Assembly: GCA_050694275.1 (NCBI GenBank)
Contig: JBOGXF010000020.1
Location: 1-48,020 of the forward strand
Source of the DNA: JBOGXF01 sp050694275
GTDB lineage: Bacteria > Actinomycetota > CADDZG01 > WHSQ01
Direction: 5' to 3'
DNA: 48,020 nt
Both the position numbers and the translations under genes were made by a program. Under the pieces are notes generated by a model. That model had not been told where the DNA came from, made no database searches, and was given only the letters and a program-made list of their open reading frames with translations. This document shows, in pieces, positions 39,709-47,142 of this stretch (position 1 is the first letter of the stretch; each line of letters begins with the position of its first letter).

Positions 39709-40113
39709 ATGATCCTGGGAATCGATCCCGGAACGAAGCGGGTGGGCGTCGCGGTGGCCGATCCCGAGACCCGGTTCGTCCGACCGCTCGAGGTCATCGA
39801 CGCCGGCCGCACGGATCCGGTCGCGCGCATCGCCGAGATCGCCGATGAGACCGGCGCGACCGAGATCGTGGTCGGTCGGCCGGTGGGCTTGTCGGGCCGA
39901 CCCGGGCCCGCGGTCGATCGCCAGACCGAGCTCGTCGCCCAGCTACGGGTCGCCACCGGCGTTCCCATTACCGAATACGACGAGCGGCTCACGAGCGTCG
40001 TGGCGGAGCGAGCGATGCGCGCCGGGGGCGCGTCGGCCGGGGTGCGCCGGGCCAAGCGAGACGCGATCGCGGCCCAGGTGATGCTCCAGGATTACCTGGA
40101 TTCGACGAAATGA
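39709..40113 (+). CDS. ruvX: YqgF/RuvX family nuclease-like protein (pre-16S rRNA processing)
   Basis: 134 residues with an RNase H-like fold: Leu-Gly-Ile-Asp-Pro-Gly-Thr-Lys-Arg-Val-Gly-Val-Ala at the start supplies the first Asp; Val-Val-Gly-Arg-Pro-Val-Gly-Leu-Ser-Gly and Tyr-Asp-Glu-Arg-Leu-Thr-Ser follow, with a C-terminal Lys-Arg-Asp-Ala-Ile-Ala-Ala. In E. coli the homologue processes the 5' end of 16S rRNA; a Holliday junction role was proposed earlier. It stands in the conserved alaS-ruvX-mltG order and overlaps mltG by 4 bases (ATGA). Confidence 0.95.
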   Translation: MILGIDPGTKRVGVAVADPETRFVRPLEVIDAGRTDPVARIAEIADETGATEIVVGRPVGLSGRPGPAVDRQTELVAQLRVATGVPITEYDERLTSVVAERAMRAGGASAGVRRAKRDAIAAQVMLQDYLDSTK

Positions 40114-41141
40114 GATGGACCCGGCGCGGCAAGCTGGTCGCCGTCCTGACCATCCTTCTGGTGCTGCTCGCGACACCGGCGTTCGCCGGATTCCTTTACC
40201 TGCGCTCGATCGGCGTGCTCGGGTCGAGCGACCCCGGAAGAAGGGTCGAGGTCGAGATCCCCGAAGGAGCGAGCGCGAGCGAGATCGGCAGGCTCCTTGC
40301 CGAGGCGGACGTCGTGCCGTCCGCGTTCGGCTTTCGTATCGCGCTGTACTTCGACGGCTCGGGAAATAATATTGAGGCGGGAACGTACAAGCTTCGCACC
40401 GGGCTCGTGGCGCGCGACGCGCTGGACGAGCTGGAAAAGGGGCCCGTCCTCGAGTTCGTGACGGTGACGTTCCCCGAGGGCTCGTGGCTCGAGGACTTTG
40501 CCCGCATCCTCGAGCGCGACACGCAGATCTCGGCCACCGACTTCATGCAAGCGCTCGAGTCCGGAACAGTGCGATCGAGATACCAGCCCGGTCGCGTCGA
40601 CAGCCTCGAAGGTCTCTTGTTCCCGTCCACGTATCAGATCGTCGAGGAGGATGACGCACGTTCCGTGGCAACGCGCCTCGCCGCAACTCTCGAGGAACGC
40701 GTCGACGCGCTGGACGCGTCTCGGCTCGAGAACCTCGGCGTGAGCCCCTACGAGGCGATCATCGTCGCGTCGATGGTGGAGGCCGAGGCAAAGGTGCCGG
40801 GCGACCGGAAGAAGATCGCAGCCGTGATCTACAACCGTCGGGCCGAGGGCATGGCGCTGGGCATCGACGCGACCGTGCTGTACGCGCTGGGCGAGCACAA
40901 AGAAACCCTCACGCGATCCGATCTTCAGGTCGACTCGCCGTACAACACGCGCCGGTTTGCGGGTCTGCCGCCGACCCCGATCGGGGCCCCCGGCCGGGGT
41001 GCGCTCGAGGCCGCGTTCGACCCCGCCGGCGGAGAGTGGCTCTACTACGTCCTCACGGACTGCGAGGGACGTCACTCGTTCAGCGTGAACTACCAGGATT
41101 TTCTTCGTGACAAGGCGACCTATCAGGGGCTGACGTGCTGA
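40110..41141 (+). CDS. mltG: Endolytic murein transglycosylase MltG
   Basis: 343 residues from ATG 40110. An N-terminal membrane helix (about 10-30) is followed by a LysM-like region and the YceG catalytic domain. The catalytic Glu is Glu224 in Ala-Ser-Met-Val-Glu-Ala-Glu-Ala-Lys, followed by Val-Ile-Tyr-Asn-Arg-Arg, Tyr-Asn-Thr-Arg-Arg-Phe-Ala-Gly-Leu-Pro-Pro-Thr-Pro-Ile-Gly-Ala-Pro-Gly and the C-terminal His-Ser-Phe-Ser motif. It cuts nascent glycan strands outside the membrane and so sets strand length. aroE overlaps its end by 7 bases. Confidence 0.95.
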   Translation: MRWTRRGKLVAVLTILLVLLATPAFAGFLYLRSIGVLGSSDPGRRVEVEIPEGASASEIGRLLAEADVVPSAFGFRIALYFDGSGNNIEAGTYKLRTGLVARDALDELEKGPVLEFVTVTFPEGSWLEDFARILERDTQISATDFMQALESGTVRSRYQPGRVDSLEGLLFPSTYQIVEEDDARSVATRLAATLEERVDALDASRLENLGVSPYEAIIVASMVEAEAKVPGDRKKIAAVIYNRRAEGMALGIDATVLYALGEHKETLTRSDLQVDSPYNTRRFAGLPPTPIGAPGRGALEAAFDPAGGEWLYYVLTDCEGRHSFSVNYQDFLRDKATYQGLTC

Positions 41142-41995
41142 CGCGCGACGCGGCGCGCCGCCGCGGTAGTCCCGCGTTCGCGGGCGTGCTCGGGTGGCCG
41201 CTCGATTACACGCTGTCGCCGACGATCCACAACGCGGCGTTTCGTAAGCTCGGGCTCGACTGGGTCTACCTCGCGTTTCCGGTGCCGCCCGAGCTCATCG
41301 GATCGGCGGTCGCGGGGCTCCGCTCGCTCGGGGCGATGGGGGCGAACGTGACGATGCCCCACAAGGAATCGGTGATCGATTTCCTGGACGACCTGTCCGG
41401 TGACGCGCGCGCAGTCGGCGCGGTGAACACGATCCAACGTCTCGGCGACGAGTTGATCGGACGCAACACCGACATCGACGGCTTCGGGGAGTTCCTCTTG
41501 GGGGACGCGGGAGTCGATCCCGCCGGCCGAAGCGCCGTCGTTCTCGGAGCGGGGGGTGCGGCGCGGGCGGTGATCAAGGCGCTGGGCGATCTGCGCGCGT
41601 CCGAGGTGACGATTGCGGCGCGTGACGAGGACCGTGCTCGGCCCCTCGCGGAGCTCGCGGCCGGAAGCCGCGTCGAGGTGACGTCCTGGGCCCGGGCCGC
41701 TGAGATGGCGTCGGACACCGACATCGTGGTTAACGCGACCCCGGTCGGCATGGACGGGCGCGACCCGATCCCGGACGCCTCCTTCGGTCCCGGTCAGGTG
41801 GTCGTCGATCTCATCTACGAACCTCCGAGCACCCCGCTCGTGGAACGGGCGCGTGCGGCGGGAGCGGATGCGTGGGGCGGGCTCGGCATGCTCGTGCACC
41901 AGGCCGCGGCGTCGCTTCGGATCTGGACCGGTCAGGACCCGCCGATAGAGACGATGTCGGCGGCCGCGGTGAGGGCGATCGGGAGCCATTCCTAA
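41135..41995 (+). CDS. aroE: Shikimate dehydrogenase
   Basis: 286 residues from GTG 41135. It reduces 3-dehydroshikimate with NADPH in chorismate synthesis. The substrate site is Asp-Tyr-Thr-Leu-Ser-Pro-Thr-Ile-His-Asn, the catalytic Lys77 lies in Asn-Val-Thr-Met-Pro-His-Lys, and Asp113 in Asn-Thr-Asp-Ile-Asp-Gly. The NADP loop is Gly-Ala-Gly-Gly-Ala-Ala-Arg. It ends the alaS-ruvX-mltG-aroE operon. In several actinobacterial lineages type IV pilus genes follow aroE, and a pilB-like gene lies 3.4 kb downstream here. Confidence 0.95.
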   Translation: MLTRDAARRRGSPAFAGVLGWPLDYTLSPTIHNAAFRKLGLDWVYLAFPVPPELIGSAVAGLRSLGAMGANVTMPHKESVIDFLDDLSGDARAVGAVNTIQRLGDELIGRNTDIDGFGEFLLGDAGVDPAGRSAVVLGAGGAARAVIKALGDLRASEVTIAARDEDRARPLAELAAGSRVEVTSWARAAEMASDTDIVVNATPVGMDGRDPIPDASFGPGQVVVDLIYEPPSTPLVERARAAGADAWGGLGMLVHQAAASLRIWTGQDPPIETMSAAAVRAIGSHS

Positions 41996-42111
41996 GCAGC
42001 CCGAGCCCGGTTCGGACGGCCCTGTTGTGGCGCGGGATACCGGTCAAAATACGTACGCGATTCAATCGGACAAGGCGCTCAACTCGGCCACCGCCCGTGC
42101 CGAAGTAGGAC

Positions 42112-42142
42112 TAGGGTTTAAAGCTCGGTTCGTACGTCGAAC
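42112..42142 (+). promoter_or_regulatory. Candidate -10 box and palindrome before the roadblock gene
   Basis: Within the 183-base gap 41996-42178, TAGGGT (42112-42117) fits a -10 box, and GTTCG-5 bases-CGAAC (42128-42142) is a palindrome just downstream of it, where a repressor could act. AAGGAGGAA at 42165-42173 is the ribosome site of the next gene. No convincing -35 box was found. Confidence 0.35.
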
Positions 42143-42178
42143 GCGCCCCTGACAGCGCTCGCCTAAGGAGGAACAGAA

Positions 42179-42667
42179 ATGTCGAAGGCCGATCAGCTCG
42201 CCGCTGCGCTTGACGAGTTTCTTGGAGTCTCACCGGACGTCGAGGCCGCCGCGGTCGTGAGCGCCGACGGCCTTCCTATGGCCTCCGCCCTGCCCCCTTA
42301 CGTCGAGGAGGACCGGCTTGCCGCGATGAGCGCCGCCCTTCTCACCCTTGGAGAGCGCGCCGCCGAAGGACTCGGCAAGGGCGAGCTCGCTCAGGTTTTC
42401 GTCGAGGGCGAACAGGGTTACGTCGTGTTGATGTCGGCGGGACCGAGCGCGGTGCTCGTGACCGTTACCGCTCAGAGCGCGAAGGCCGGTTTGGTGCTCT
42501 TCGAGATGCGCAAGACCGCCGCCGCGATCGAATCGATCATGGATCAGAAGGCCGCGGTCGCCGAGCCCGCCACGCCGGCTGCTCCCGAGCCGGCGCCGGC
42601 GCATCAATGGGAAGCGGAGCCGGCGCAGGAGTCAAGCGAAGCGGAATCATCGGTCTCCGGTTGGTAG
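42179..42667 (+). CDS. Roadblock/LC7 domain protein (MglB/CvnB-like)
   Basis: 162 residues. Residues about 5-115 form a roadblock/LC7 domain: Leu-Asp-Glu-Phe-Leu, Val-Glu-Ala-Ala-Ala-Val-Val-Ser-Ala-Asp-Gly-Leu-Pro-Met-Ala-Ser-Ala-Leu-Pro, Leu-Ala-Ala-Met-Ser-Ala-Ala-Leu-Leu, and Val-Leu-Val-Thr-Val-Thr-Ala. Proteins of this type regulate small GTPases (MglB acting on MglA; CvnB in streptomycete conservons). A Pro/Ala/Glu-rich tail of about 45 residues may be disordered. A strong AAGGAGGAA precedes the ATG. The GTPase it presumably controls is encoded two genes downstream at 44148. Confidence 0.88.
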   Translation: MSKADQLAAALDEFLGVSPDVEAAAVVSADGLPMASALPPYVEEDRLAAMSAALLTLGERAAEGLGKGELAQVFVEGEQGYVVLMSAGPSAVLVTVTAQSAKAGLVLFEMRKTAAAIESIMDQKAAVAEPATPAAPEPAPAHQWEAEPAQESSEAESSVSGW

Positions 42668-42701
42668 ACAAGCCGGCGTGGGAGGCAGAGGAGGCCACTA
42701 A

Positions 42702-44129
42702 ATGCTGAAAGGAACCCTGGACGACTTCACGTTGCCGGATATCTTCCGGCTGCTGTCGTTCGCCAAGAAGACGGGTCGGCTTGACGTCGCTCGCAGCGCG
42801 GGCCACGGGAAGGTCTTCTTTCGCGAGGGCGAGGTCTCCTTCGCCGAGTCGAGCCTGTCCAAGGATCCCTTGGGGCAAAGGCTCATCCGTGCCGGGTCGC
42901 TGACCGAAAGCCAGCTCCGAAAGGCGCTGGACCAACACGCATCCTCCGGTGAGCGAGTCGGCGAGATTCTCGTGTCGTCGGGAGTCGTCACGGCGGATCA
43001 GATCGAGTCGGCGATTCGCGGCCAGATCGAAGACGCGGTGTTCGACCTCTTGCGCTGGGAGCTCGGCGATTTCGAGTGGGAGCCCGAGGCCACGTTCGAG
43101 ATCGAGGTCCCGCTCTCCGTGAGCGTCGAGAACCTCATCATGGAAGCCTCTCGCCGGCTCGACGAGCTCGAGGTCATCAAGCGCAAGATCCCCTCCGCCG
43201 AGGTCGTGCTGCGGATGGCGCCCAAGCCTCCGGAGGGCGCGGTCGAGATCAACATCACTCCCGAGGAATGGCGCGTTCTCGTGCTCGTCGACGGCAACCG
43301 AACGATCGAAGAGATCGCGGAGATGGTCGGCTGGGACGAGTTCCAGGCGATGCGGAGTTTCTACGGCCTCGTGTCGGCCGGGCTGGTCGAGGTTGGCGCC
43401 GCCGCAACGGAGGAGCCAGCCGCAACGGCCGAGCCGGCGGCCGAAGAGGTTGCCGTCGAAGCCGAGCCCGAGCCGGCCGCCGAGGAAGTCGCGGTCGAGG
43501 CCGAGCCGGAAGCAGAGCCGGTTGCCGAAGCCGAGCCCGAGCCCGAGCCGGAGGCCGAGCCGGTCGCGGCCGCCGAGGAGCTTCCGGAGCCGGCCGCCAT
43601 GGCCGAAGCCGAGGCGGAGCCCGAGGCGGTCGTCACCGAGGGGGGCGCGCCGGAGACCGAGGCCGCGGCGGAATGGTTCGAGGAGCCGTCGGTGGACGCG
43701 GTCGAGTCGTTCGACGTCCCCGGCCCCGACGAGCTTGTGACCGAGACGCCCGAAGAGGTCGACCCGCTGCTGTCGGAGCTGCTCCACGAGGAGACCGGGC
43801 CGGCGGGGGCCGAGGCTGCGCCCGAGACCGCCGCACCTAAGGCGCCCGAGCCTCCCGCAGCCCCAGAGATCCCGGCGACGCCCTCTCAGGAAACCCCGCA
43901 CGTCGATCGGGCCGCAGTGGTGCGCGAGCTGGCCGGACTCTTCAGCGACGAGGAGCGTCCCCGTCCCAAGGCGGCGTCGTCGTCCGCGACGCAATCCGCC
44001 GCGAAGAAGGAAGCCGCGAAAAAGGAACCCGGCGCTTCGGACAAGGATGACCGAAAGCGAGTCGAGGACGACGATGAGGTCACCAAAGGCCTCATCTCTC
44101 GGCTGATCGACGGGGTCAAGGGACTCTAG
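42702..44129 (+). CDS. DUF4388 (PATAN) protein with an MshEN-like cyclic-di-GMP-binding region
   Basis: 475 residues. Residues 1-52 start a DUF4388/PATAN domain (Leu-Lys-Gly-Thr-Leu-Asp-Asp-Phe-Thr-Leu-Pro-Asp-Ile-Phe-Arg-Leu-Leu). Residues 56-79 and 85-108 are two similar 24-residue stretches with Leu/Val-Gly at positions 2-3, Gly at 10, Leu/Ile at 17 and 21, and a final His or Gln, separated by 5 residues: the 24-5-24 layout of MshEN c-di-GMP-binding domains. Motif 1 departs at its first (Pro) and last (His) positions. A winged-helix-like segment follows (about 183-232), then an acidic Glu-Pro-Ala repeat region (about 233-330), a Pro-rich part and a charged C-terminus. It lies between the roadblock and GTPase genes and is probably an effector in their pathway (inference). 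Confidence 0.8.
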   Translation: MLKGTLDDFTLPDIFRLLSFAKKTGRLDVARSAGHGKVFFREGEVSFAESSLSKDPLGQRLIRAGSLTESQLRKALDQHASSGERVGEILVSSGVVTADQIESAIRGQIEDAVFDLLRWELGDFEWEPEATFEIEVPLSVSVENLIMEASRRLDELEVIKRKIPSAEVVLRMAPKPPEGAVEINITPEEWRVLVLVDGNRTIEEIAEMVGWDEFQAMRSFYGLVSAGLVEVGAAATEEPAATAEPAAEEVAVEAEPEPAAEEVAVEAEPEAEPVAEAEPEPEPEAEPVAAAEELPEPAAMAEAEAEPEAVVTEGGAPETEAAAEWFEEPSVDAVESFDVPGPDELVTETPEEVDPLLSELLHEETGPAGAEAAPETAAPKAPEPPAAPEIPATPSQETPHVDRAAVVRELAGLFSDEERPRPKAASSSATQSAAKKEAAKKEPGASDKDDRKRVEDDDEVTKGLISRLIDGVKGL

Positions 44130-44147
44130 CTACCCAAGGGTGATCAG

Positions 44148-44762
44148 ATGAGTACTCGGGCGGCAATGGTCCGAAAGCAAAGGTCGCTTGACCGCGAGGT
44201 GGTCAAGCCACTCAAGATCGTTATCACCGGCCCGTTCTCGGCCGGCAAGACGACGTTGATCAAAACCATCAGCGAAGTCGCCATCGTCGGGACGGAGCGC
44301 GATGTCACCGACGAGTCGAAGTCGATCAAGAACCGCACGACGGTCGCGATGGACTTCGGTCGCATCACGTTCGGCGGCGAGGTGAGCCTGTTCCTCTTCG
44401 GGACCCCGGGTCAGCGTCGCTTCGAGGTGATGTGGGAGATTCTGTCCGAGGGCATGATCGGGTTCATCCTGTTGGTCCACGCGGGTGACGACCGTTCGGT
44501 CGAGGAGGCCGCTCATATCCTCGGAACCTTCCGCGAATACGCCGACGTCCCCTACGTGGTCGGGGTCACTCATCTCGACGAGGCCGACGGCGACCACGAA
44601 GAGATCTTCACCAAGGTGCGGGCGGCCCTCGAGACCCCCGATGGGGTCAAGGTCGTCGCCTGCGACCCGCGCGAGCGCGAGGACATCAAGACGCTGATGC
44701 TCGACATCCTCTTCGGGGTCATGGAGCGGCTCAACGGCAGCTCCTCGGCCGCCACCGGCTGA
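44148..44762 (+). CDS. Small GTPase of the conservon CvnD/MglA-like type
   Basis: 204 residues. The P-loop is GPFSAGKTT (28-36), the Gly-Pro-Phe form characteristic of actinobacterial CvnD proteins. Asp-Phe-Gly-Arg-Ile (69-73) follows switch I, and G3 reads Phe-Gly-Thr-Pro-Gly-Gln (84-89) in place of the usual Asp-x-Pro-Gly. The G4 position reads Val-Thr-His-Leu-Asp where Asn-Lys-x-Asp is usual, so base specificity may be relaxed. It should cycle between nucleotide states under the roadblock protein at 42179 and signal to the pilus-type ATPase at 45372 (inference from MglA/MglB systems). AAGGG precedes ATG 44148. Confidence 0.87.
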   Translation: MSTRAAMVRKQRSLDREVVKPLKIVITGPFSAGKTTLIKTISEVAIVGTERDVTDESKSIKNRTTVAMDFGRITFGGEVSLFLFGTPGQRRFEVMWEILSEGMIGFILLVHAGDDRSVEEAAHILGTFREYADVPYVVGVTHLDEADGDHEEIFTKVRAALETPDGVKVVACDPREREDIKTLMLDILFGVMERLNGSSSAATG

Positions 44763-44930
44763 CCAGTGCCTCCTCGCGTAAGTATCGCCAACGTCAGATC
44801 GTCATCTGCGCGTCGAGCGCAAGGCGCGAGGAGTCGGGCGTACCGGGGAGTACGGACGCGACGAGCAACGCAGCGATCGGCGATGCAGGGGCGCTCTGAC
44901 GTGTCGTTTATTTGCGCGAGGAGGCACTAA

Positions 44931-45230
44931 ATGCTGCGCGGCCTCCTGCGCCTGTTCTCCTCCCGGCCCGCGGGCCGCCATGCGACGCCGCGCCCCCCCG
45001 CGCCCGGCAGTGCCTCGCACGTGCGTGCGCCGCTGCCGCCGCCTCCTCCACCTCCTGCGAAATCCGCCCCTCCGCCCCCTCCGCCGCCCAGAGCCAAGAC
45101 CGCCGGGGGGGTGCGGGTCGTGCTCGCCGACGGGCGGGTCGCCCCGACGGAGGACCATCCCGAGCTCGCCGAACGCATCTCGTATCTCGCCCGCAACCTC
45201 CTCCCGCCACAGGCGAAGCAGAGCGACTAA
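44931..45230 (+). CDS. Small proline-rich protein
   Basis: 99 residues from ATG 44931, with GAGGAGG 7 bases upstream, a strong site that supports a real gene. After a short start (Met-Leu-Arg-Gly-Leu-Leu-Arg-Leu-Phe) the protein is mostly proline runs to about residue 55, then a possible small domain, Val-Arg-Val-Val-Leu-Ala-Asp-Gly-Arg-Val ... Leu-Ala-Glu-Arg-Ile-Ser-Tyr-Leu-Ala-Arg-Asn-Leu-Leu-Pro. No family was recognised. The ribosome site and start (GAGGAGG, then CACTAA, ATGCTG) nearly copy those of the DUF4388 gene. The preceding gap 44763-44930 holds only a weak hairpin (44839-44854). Confidence 0.6.
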   Translation: MLRGLLRLFSSRPAGRHATPRPPAPGSASHVRAPLPPPPPPPAKSAPPPPPPPRAKTAGGVRVVLADGRVAPTEDHPELAERISYLARNLLPPQAKQSD

Positions 45231-45371
45231 TCGGGCCAACTTCGCGTTTCGCGGCCGCCGTCTACGCATTTTCGGCGAGCGTCGGGAGCGTCCCTTTAGT
45301 CCGCCTGTAGGCGGCCCGATAAAGCCAGGAGTGGGCGGTGGCATTTTGCTGTTCCCGAGCTAAGGGATGAT
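45230..45371 (+). promoter_or_regulatory. Possibly structured leader before pilB
   Basis: ATCGGGCC (45230-45237) is complementary to GGCCCGAT (45313-45320), which would close a domain of about 90 bases. Inside it, CCGCCT/AGGCGG (45301-45306 and 45309-45314) forms a competing local hairpin that shares bases with the closing helix, and CTTTA/TAAAG could extend it. Mutually exclusive helices of this kind occur in riboswitches and attenuators. It matches no riboswitch consensus that I know, including the two c-di-GMP classes. High G+C makes chance pairing possible. Confidence 0.3.
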
Positions 45372-47084
45372 ATGAGCGTGAGTTCCCCGGTTCGTGCGGC
45401 AGGAGGGCAGCTCGAAGAGCTGCTTCTCGCGCGCGAGCTGGTCACCGAAGAGCAGCTCGAAGAGGCGCGCCTCCAGGCGGCTCAGCGGGGACGGTCGCTC
45501 GGCCGCATCCTCATTGAGCTCGGCTTCATCACCGAAGCCGAACTGGTCTCGATCCTGGCGGCGCAGCTCGGCTACGACTTCATCGATCTCTCCGACGCGC
45601 ATATCGACGCGTCCGCGGTTGCGCTCGTCCCCGAGAAGACCGCCCGCCAGCACTCGTGCATCCCGATCGAGCTCGAGGACGAGGGGCGGAGGCTCGTCGT
45701 TGCGATGTCCGACCCCGCCAACGTCGTCGCGATCGACGACATCAGGGCGTTCACCAAGAAAGACGTGCGCGCGGTAGTCGCGACCAAGGCCGAGGTGCTC
45801 ACCGCGATCAACCGGCACTACCGCCTCGACCACGCCGCGGAGACCCTCGCCGAGGAGGCCGCGTCCCAGCAGGAGCTCGAGCAGCAGTCGCTCGAGAGCA
45901 TGGCCGCCGAGGCAGGCGCCGACGACGCCCCGATCATCAAGCTCGTGAACCTGTTGATCACGCAGGCGGTCAACGACCGGGCGTCGGACATCCACATCGA
46001 GCCCGATGAGAAATCGCTTCGGGTCCGCTACCGCATCGACGGCGTGCTCCACGAGGTGATGAACCCGCCGAAGTCGGTCCAGGCGGGAATGGTCAGCCGG
46101 CTCAAGATCATGGCCGACATCAACATCGCCGAGCGCCGCATCCCCCAGGACGGTCGCATCGGCATCGTCGTGCAGGGGAAGCAGATCGACATCCGCGTCT
46201 CGACGCTTCCGACCGTAAACGGCGAGAAGATCGTCATGCGGCTGCTCGACAAGTCGAGCGTGTTGCTCGAGCTCAAGGACCTCGGCTTCCGTGAGCAGAA
46301 CTTCCTCCGATACGAGGAGTCTTTCCGCAAGCCGTACGGGATGATCCTCGTCACCGGGCCGACCGGCTCGGGAAAGTCGACGACCCTCTACGCGACCCTC
46401 AACATCCTCAACCGGACCGACGTCAACATCGTCACGGTCGAGGACCCGGTCGAGTACCGGCTCGCCGGCATCAACCAGGTGCAGAGCCACCCGAAGGCGG
46501 GGCTCACGTTCGCGTCGGCCCTGCGGTCGATCCTGCGCCAGGACCCCGACATCATCCTGATCGGCGAGATCCGCGACCGAGAGACCGCGCAGATCGCGGT
46601 CGAGTCGGCGCTGACCGGTCACCTCGTGCTGTCGACGCTGCACACCAACGACGCGCCGTCGTCGGTCACCCGGCTCGTCGAGATGGGCATCGAGCCGTTC
46701 CTGGTCGCATCCGCGCTCGACTCCGTGCTCGCCCAGCGCCTCGCCCGCAAGCTGTGCGAGAAGTGCAGGGAGCCGTACATGCCCACCGAGGAAGAGCTGG
46801 TCGTGGCGAAGTTCCCCTTCGAGGAGGGCGAGGAGCTGCCGAAGCTCTACCGAGCGATCGGCTGCACCGCGTGCGGGAACACGGGCTACAAGGGCCGCAT
46901 GGCGCTACACGAGGTCATGACCGTCACCGAGGACATCGAGAGGCGCACCGTCGAGCATGCCTCCTCCGAGTCGATCAGCAGGGTCGCCCAGGAGCAGGGG
47001 ATGGCGCTCCTGCGCAACGACGGTATGGAGAAGGTCAAGGCCGGCCTGACCTCGATCGAAGAGGTCCTCCGAGTCGTCGTCTAG
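45372..47084 (+). CDS. pilB: Type IV pilus/type II secretion assembly ATPase (PilB/GspE family)
   Basis: 570 residues. The N-terminal domain has a 24-5-24 pattern (13-36 and 42-65) like MshEN c-di-GMP-binding domains; the second half is near complete (Leu-Gly-x2-Leu-x3-Gly ... Gln65), while the first lacks its glycines. The ATPase core has Arg-Ala-Ser-Asp-Ile-His-Ile-Glu, Walker A GPTGSGKST near residue 329, the Asp box Glu-Asp-Pro-Val-Glu-Tyr, Walker B Ile-Leu-Ile-Gly-Glu-Ile-Arg-Asp and the His box Ser-Thr-Leu-His-Thr-Asn. A four-cysteine zinc region (Cys-Glu-Lys-Cys ... Cys-Thr-Ala-Cys) identifies PilB/GspE rather than PilT. It powers pilin polymerisation at the inner membrane. Other pilus genes are not in view. 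Confidence 0.93.
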   Translation: MSVSSPVRAAGGQLEELLLARELVTEEQLEEARLQAAQRGRSLGRILIELGFITEAELVSILAAQLGYDFIDLSDAHIDASAVALVPEKTARQHSCIPIELEDEGRRLVVAMSDPANVVAIDDIRAFTKKDVRAVVATKAEVLTAINRHYRLDHAAETLAEEAASQQELEQQSLESMAAEAGADDAPIIKLVNLLITQAVNDRASDIHIEPDEKSLRVRYRIDGVLHEVMNPPKSVQAGMVSRLKIMADINIAERRIPQDGRIGIVVQGKQIDIRVSTLPTVNGEKIVMRLLDKSSVLLELKDLGFREQNFLRYEESFRKPYGMILVTGPTGSGKSTTLYATLNILNRTDVNIVTVEDPVEYRLAGINQVQSHPKAGLTFASALRSILRQDPDIILIGEIRDRETAQIAVESALTGHLVLSTLHTNDAPSSVTRLVEMGIEPFLVASALDSVLAQRLARKLCEKCREPYMPTEEELVVAKFPFEEGEELPKLYRAIGCTACGNTGYKGRMALHEVMTVTEDIERRTVEHASSESISRVAQEQGMALLRNDGMEKVKAGLTSIEEVLRVVV

Positions 47085-47142
47085 CGCTCATCAAGGCCGA
47101 TCACGCGGGGCCACGTGACTCACTGGCTGGACCATGTGCGGG

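Noticed and set aside
42537..43994. A 485-codon minus-strand open frame rich in Arg, Gly and Leu
   Set aside because: It is antisense to the Glu-Pro-Ala repeats of the DUF4388 protein, whose plus-strand frame has a ribosome site and domains.
44763..44930. A c-di-GMP riboswitch in the gap before the proline-rich gene
   Set aside because: The conserved core of neither c-di-GMP riboswitch class is present; only a 5-base hairpin at 44839-44854 can be drawn.
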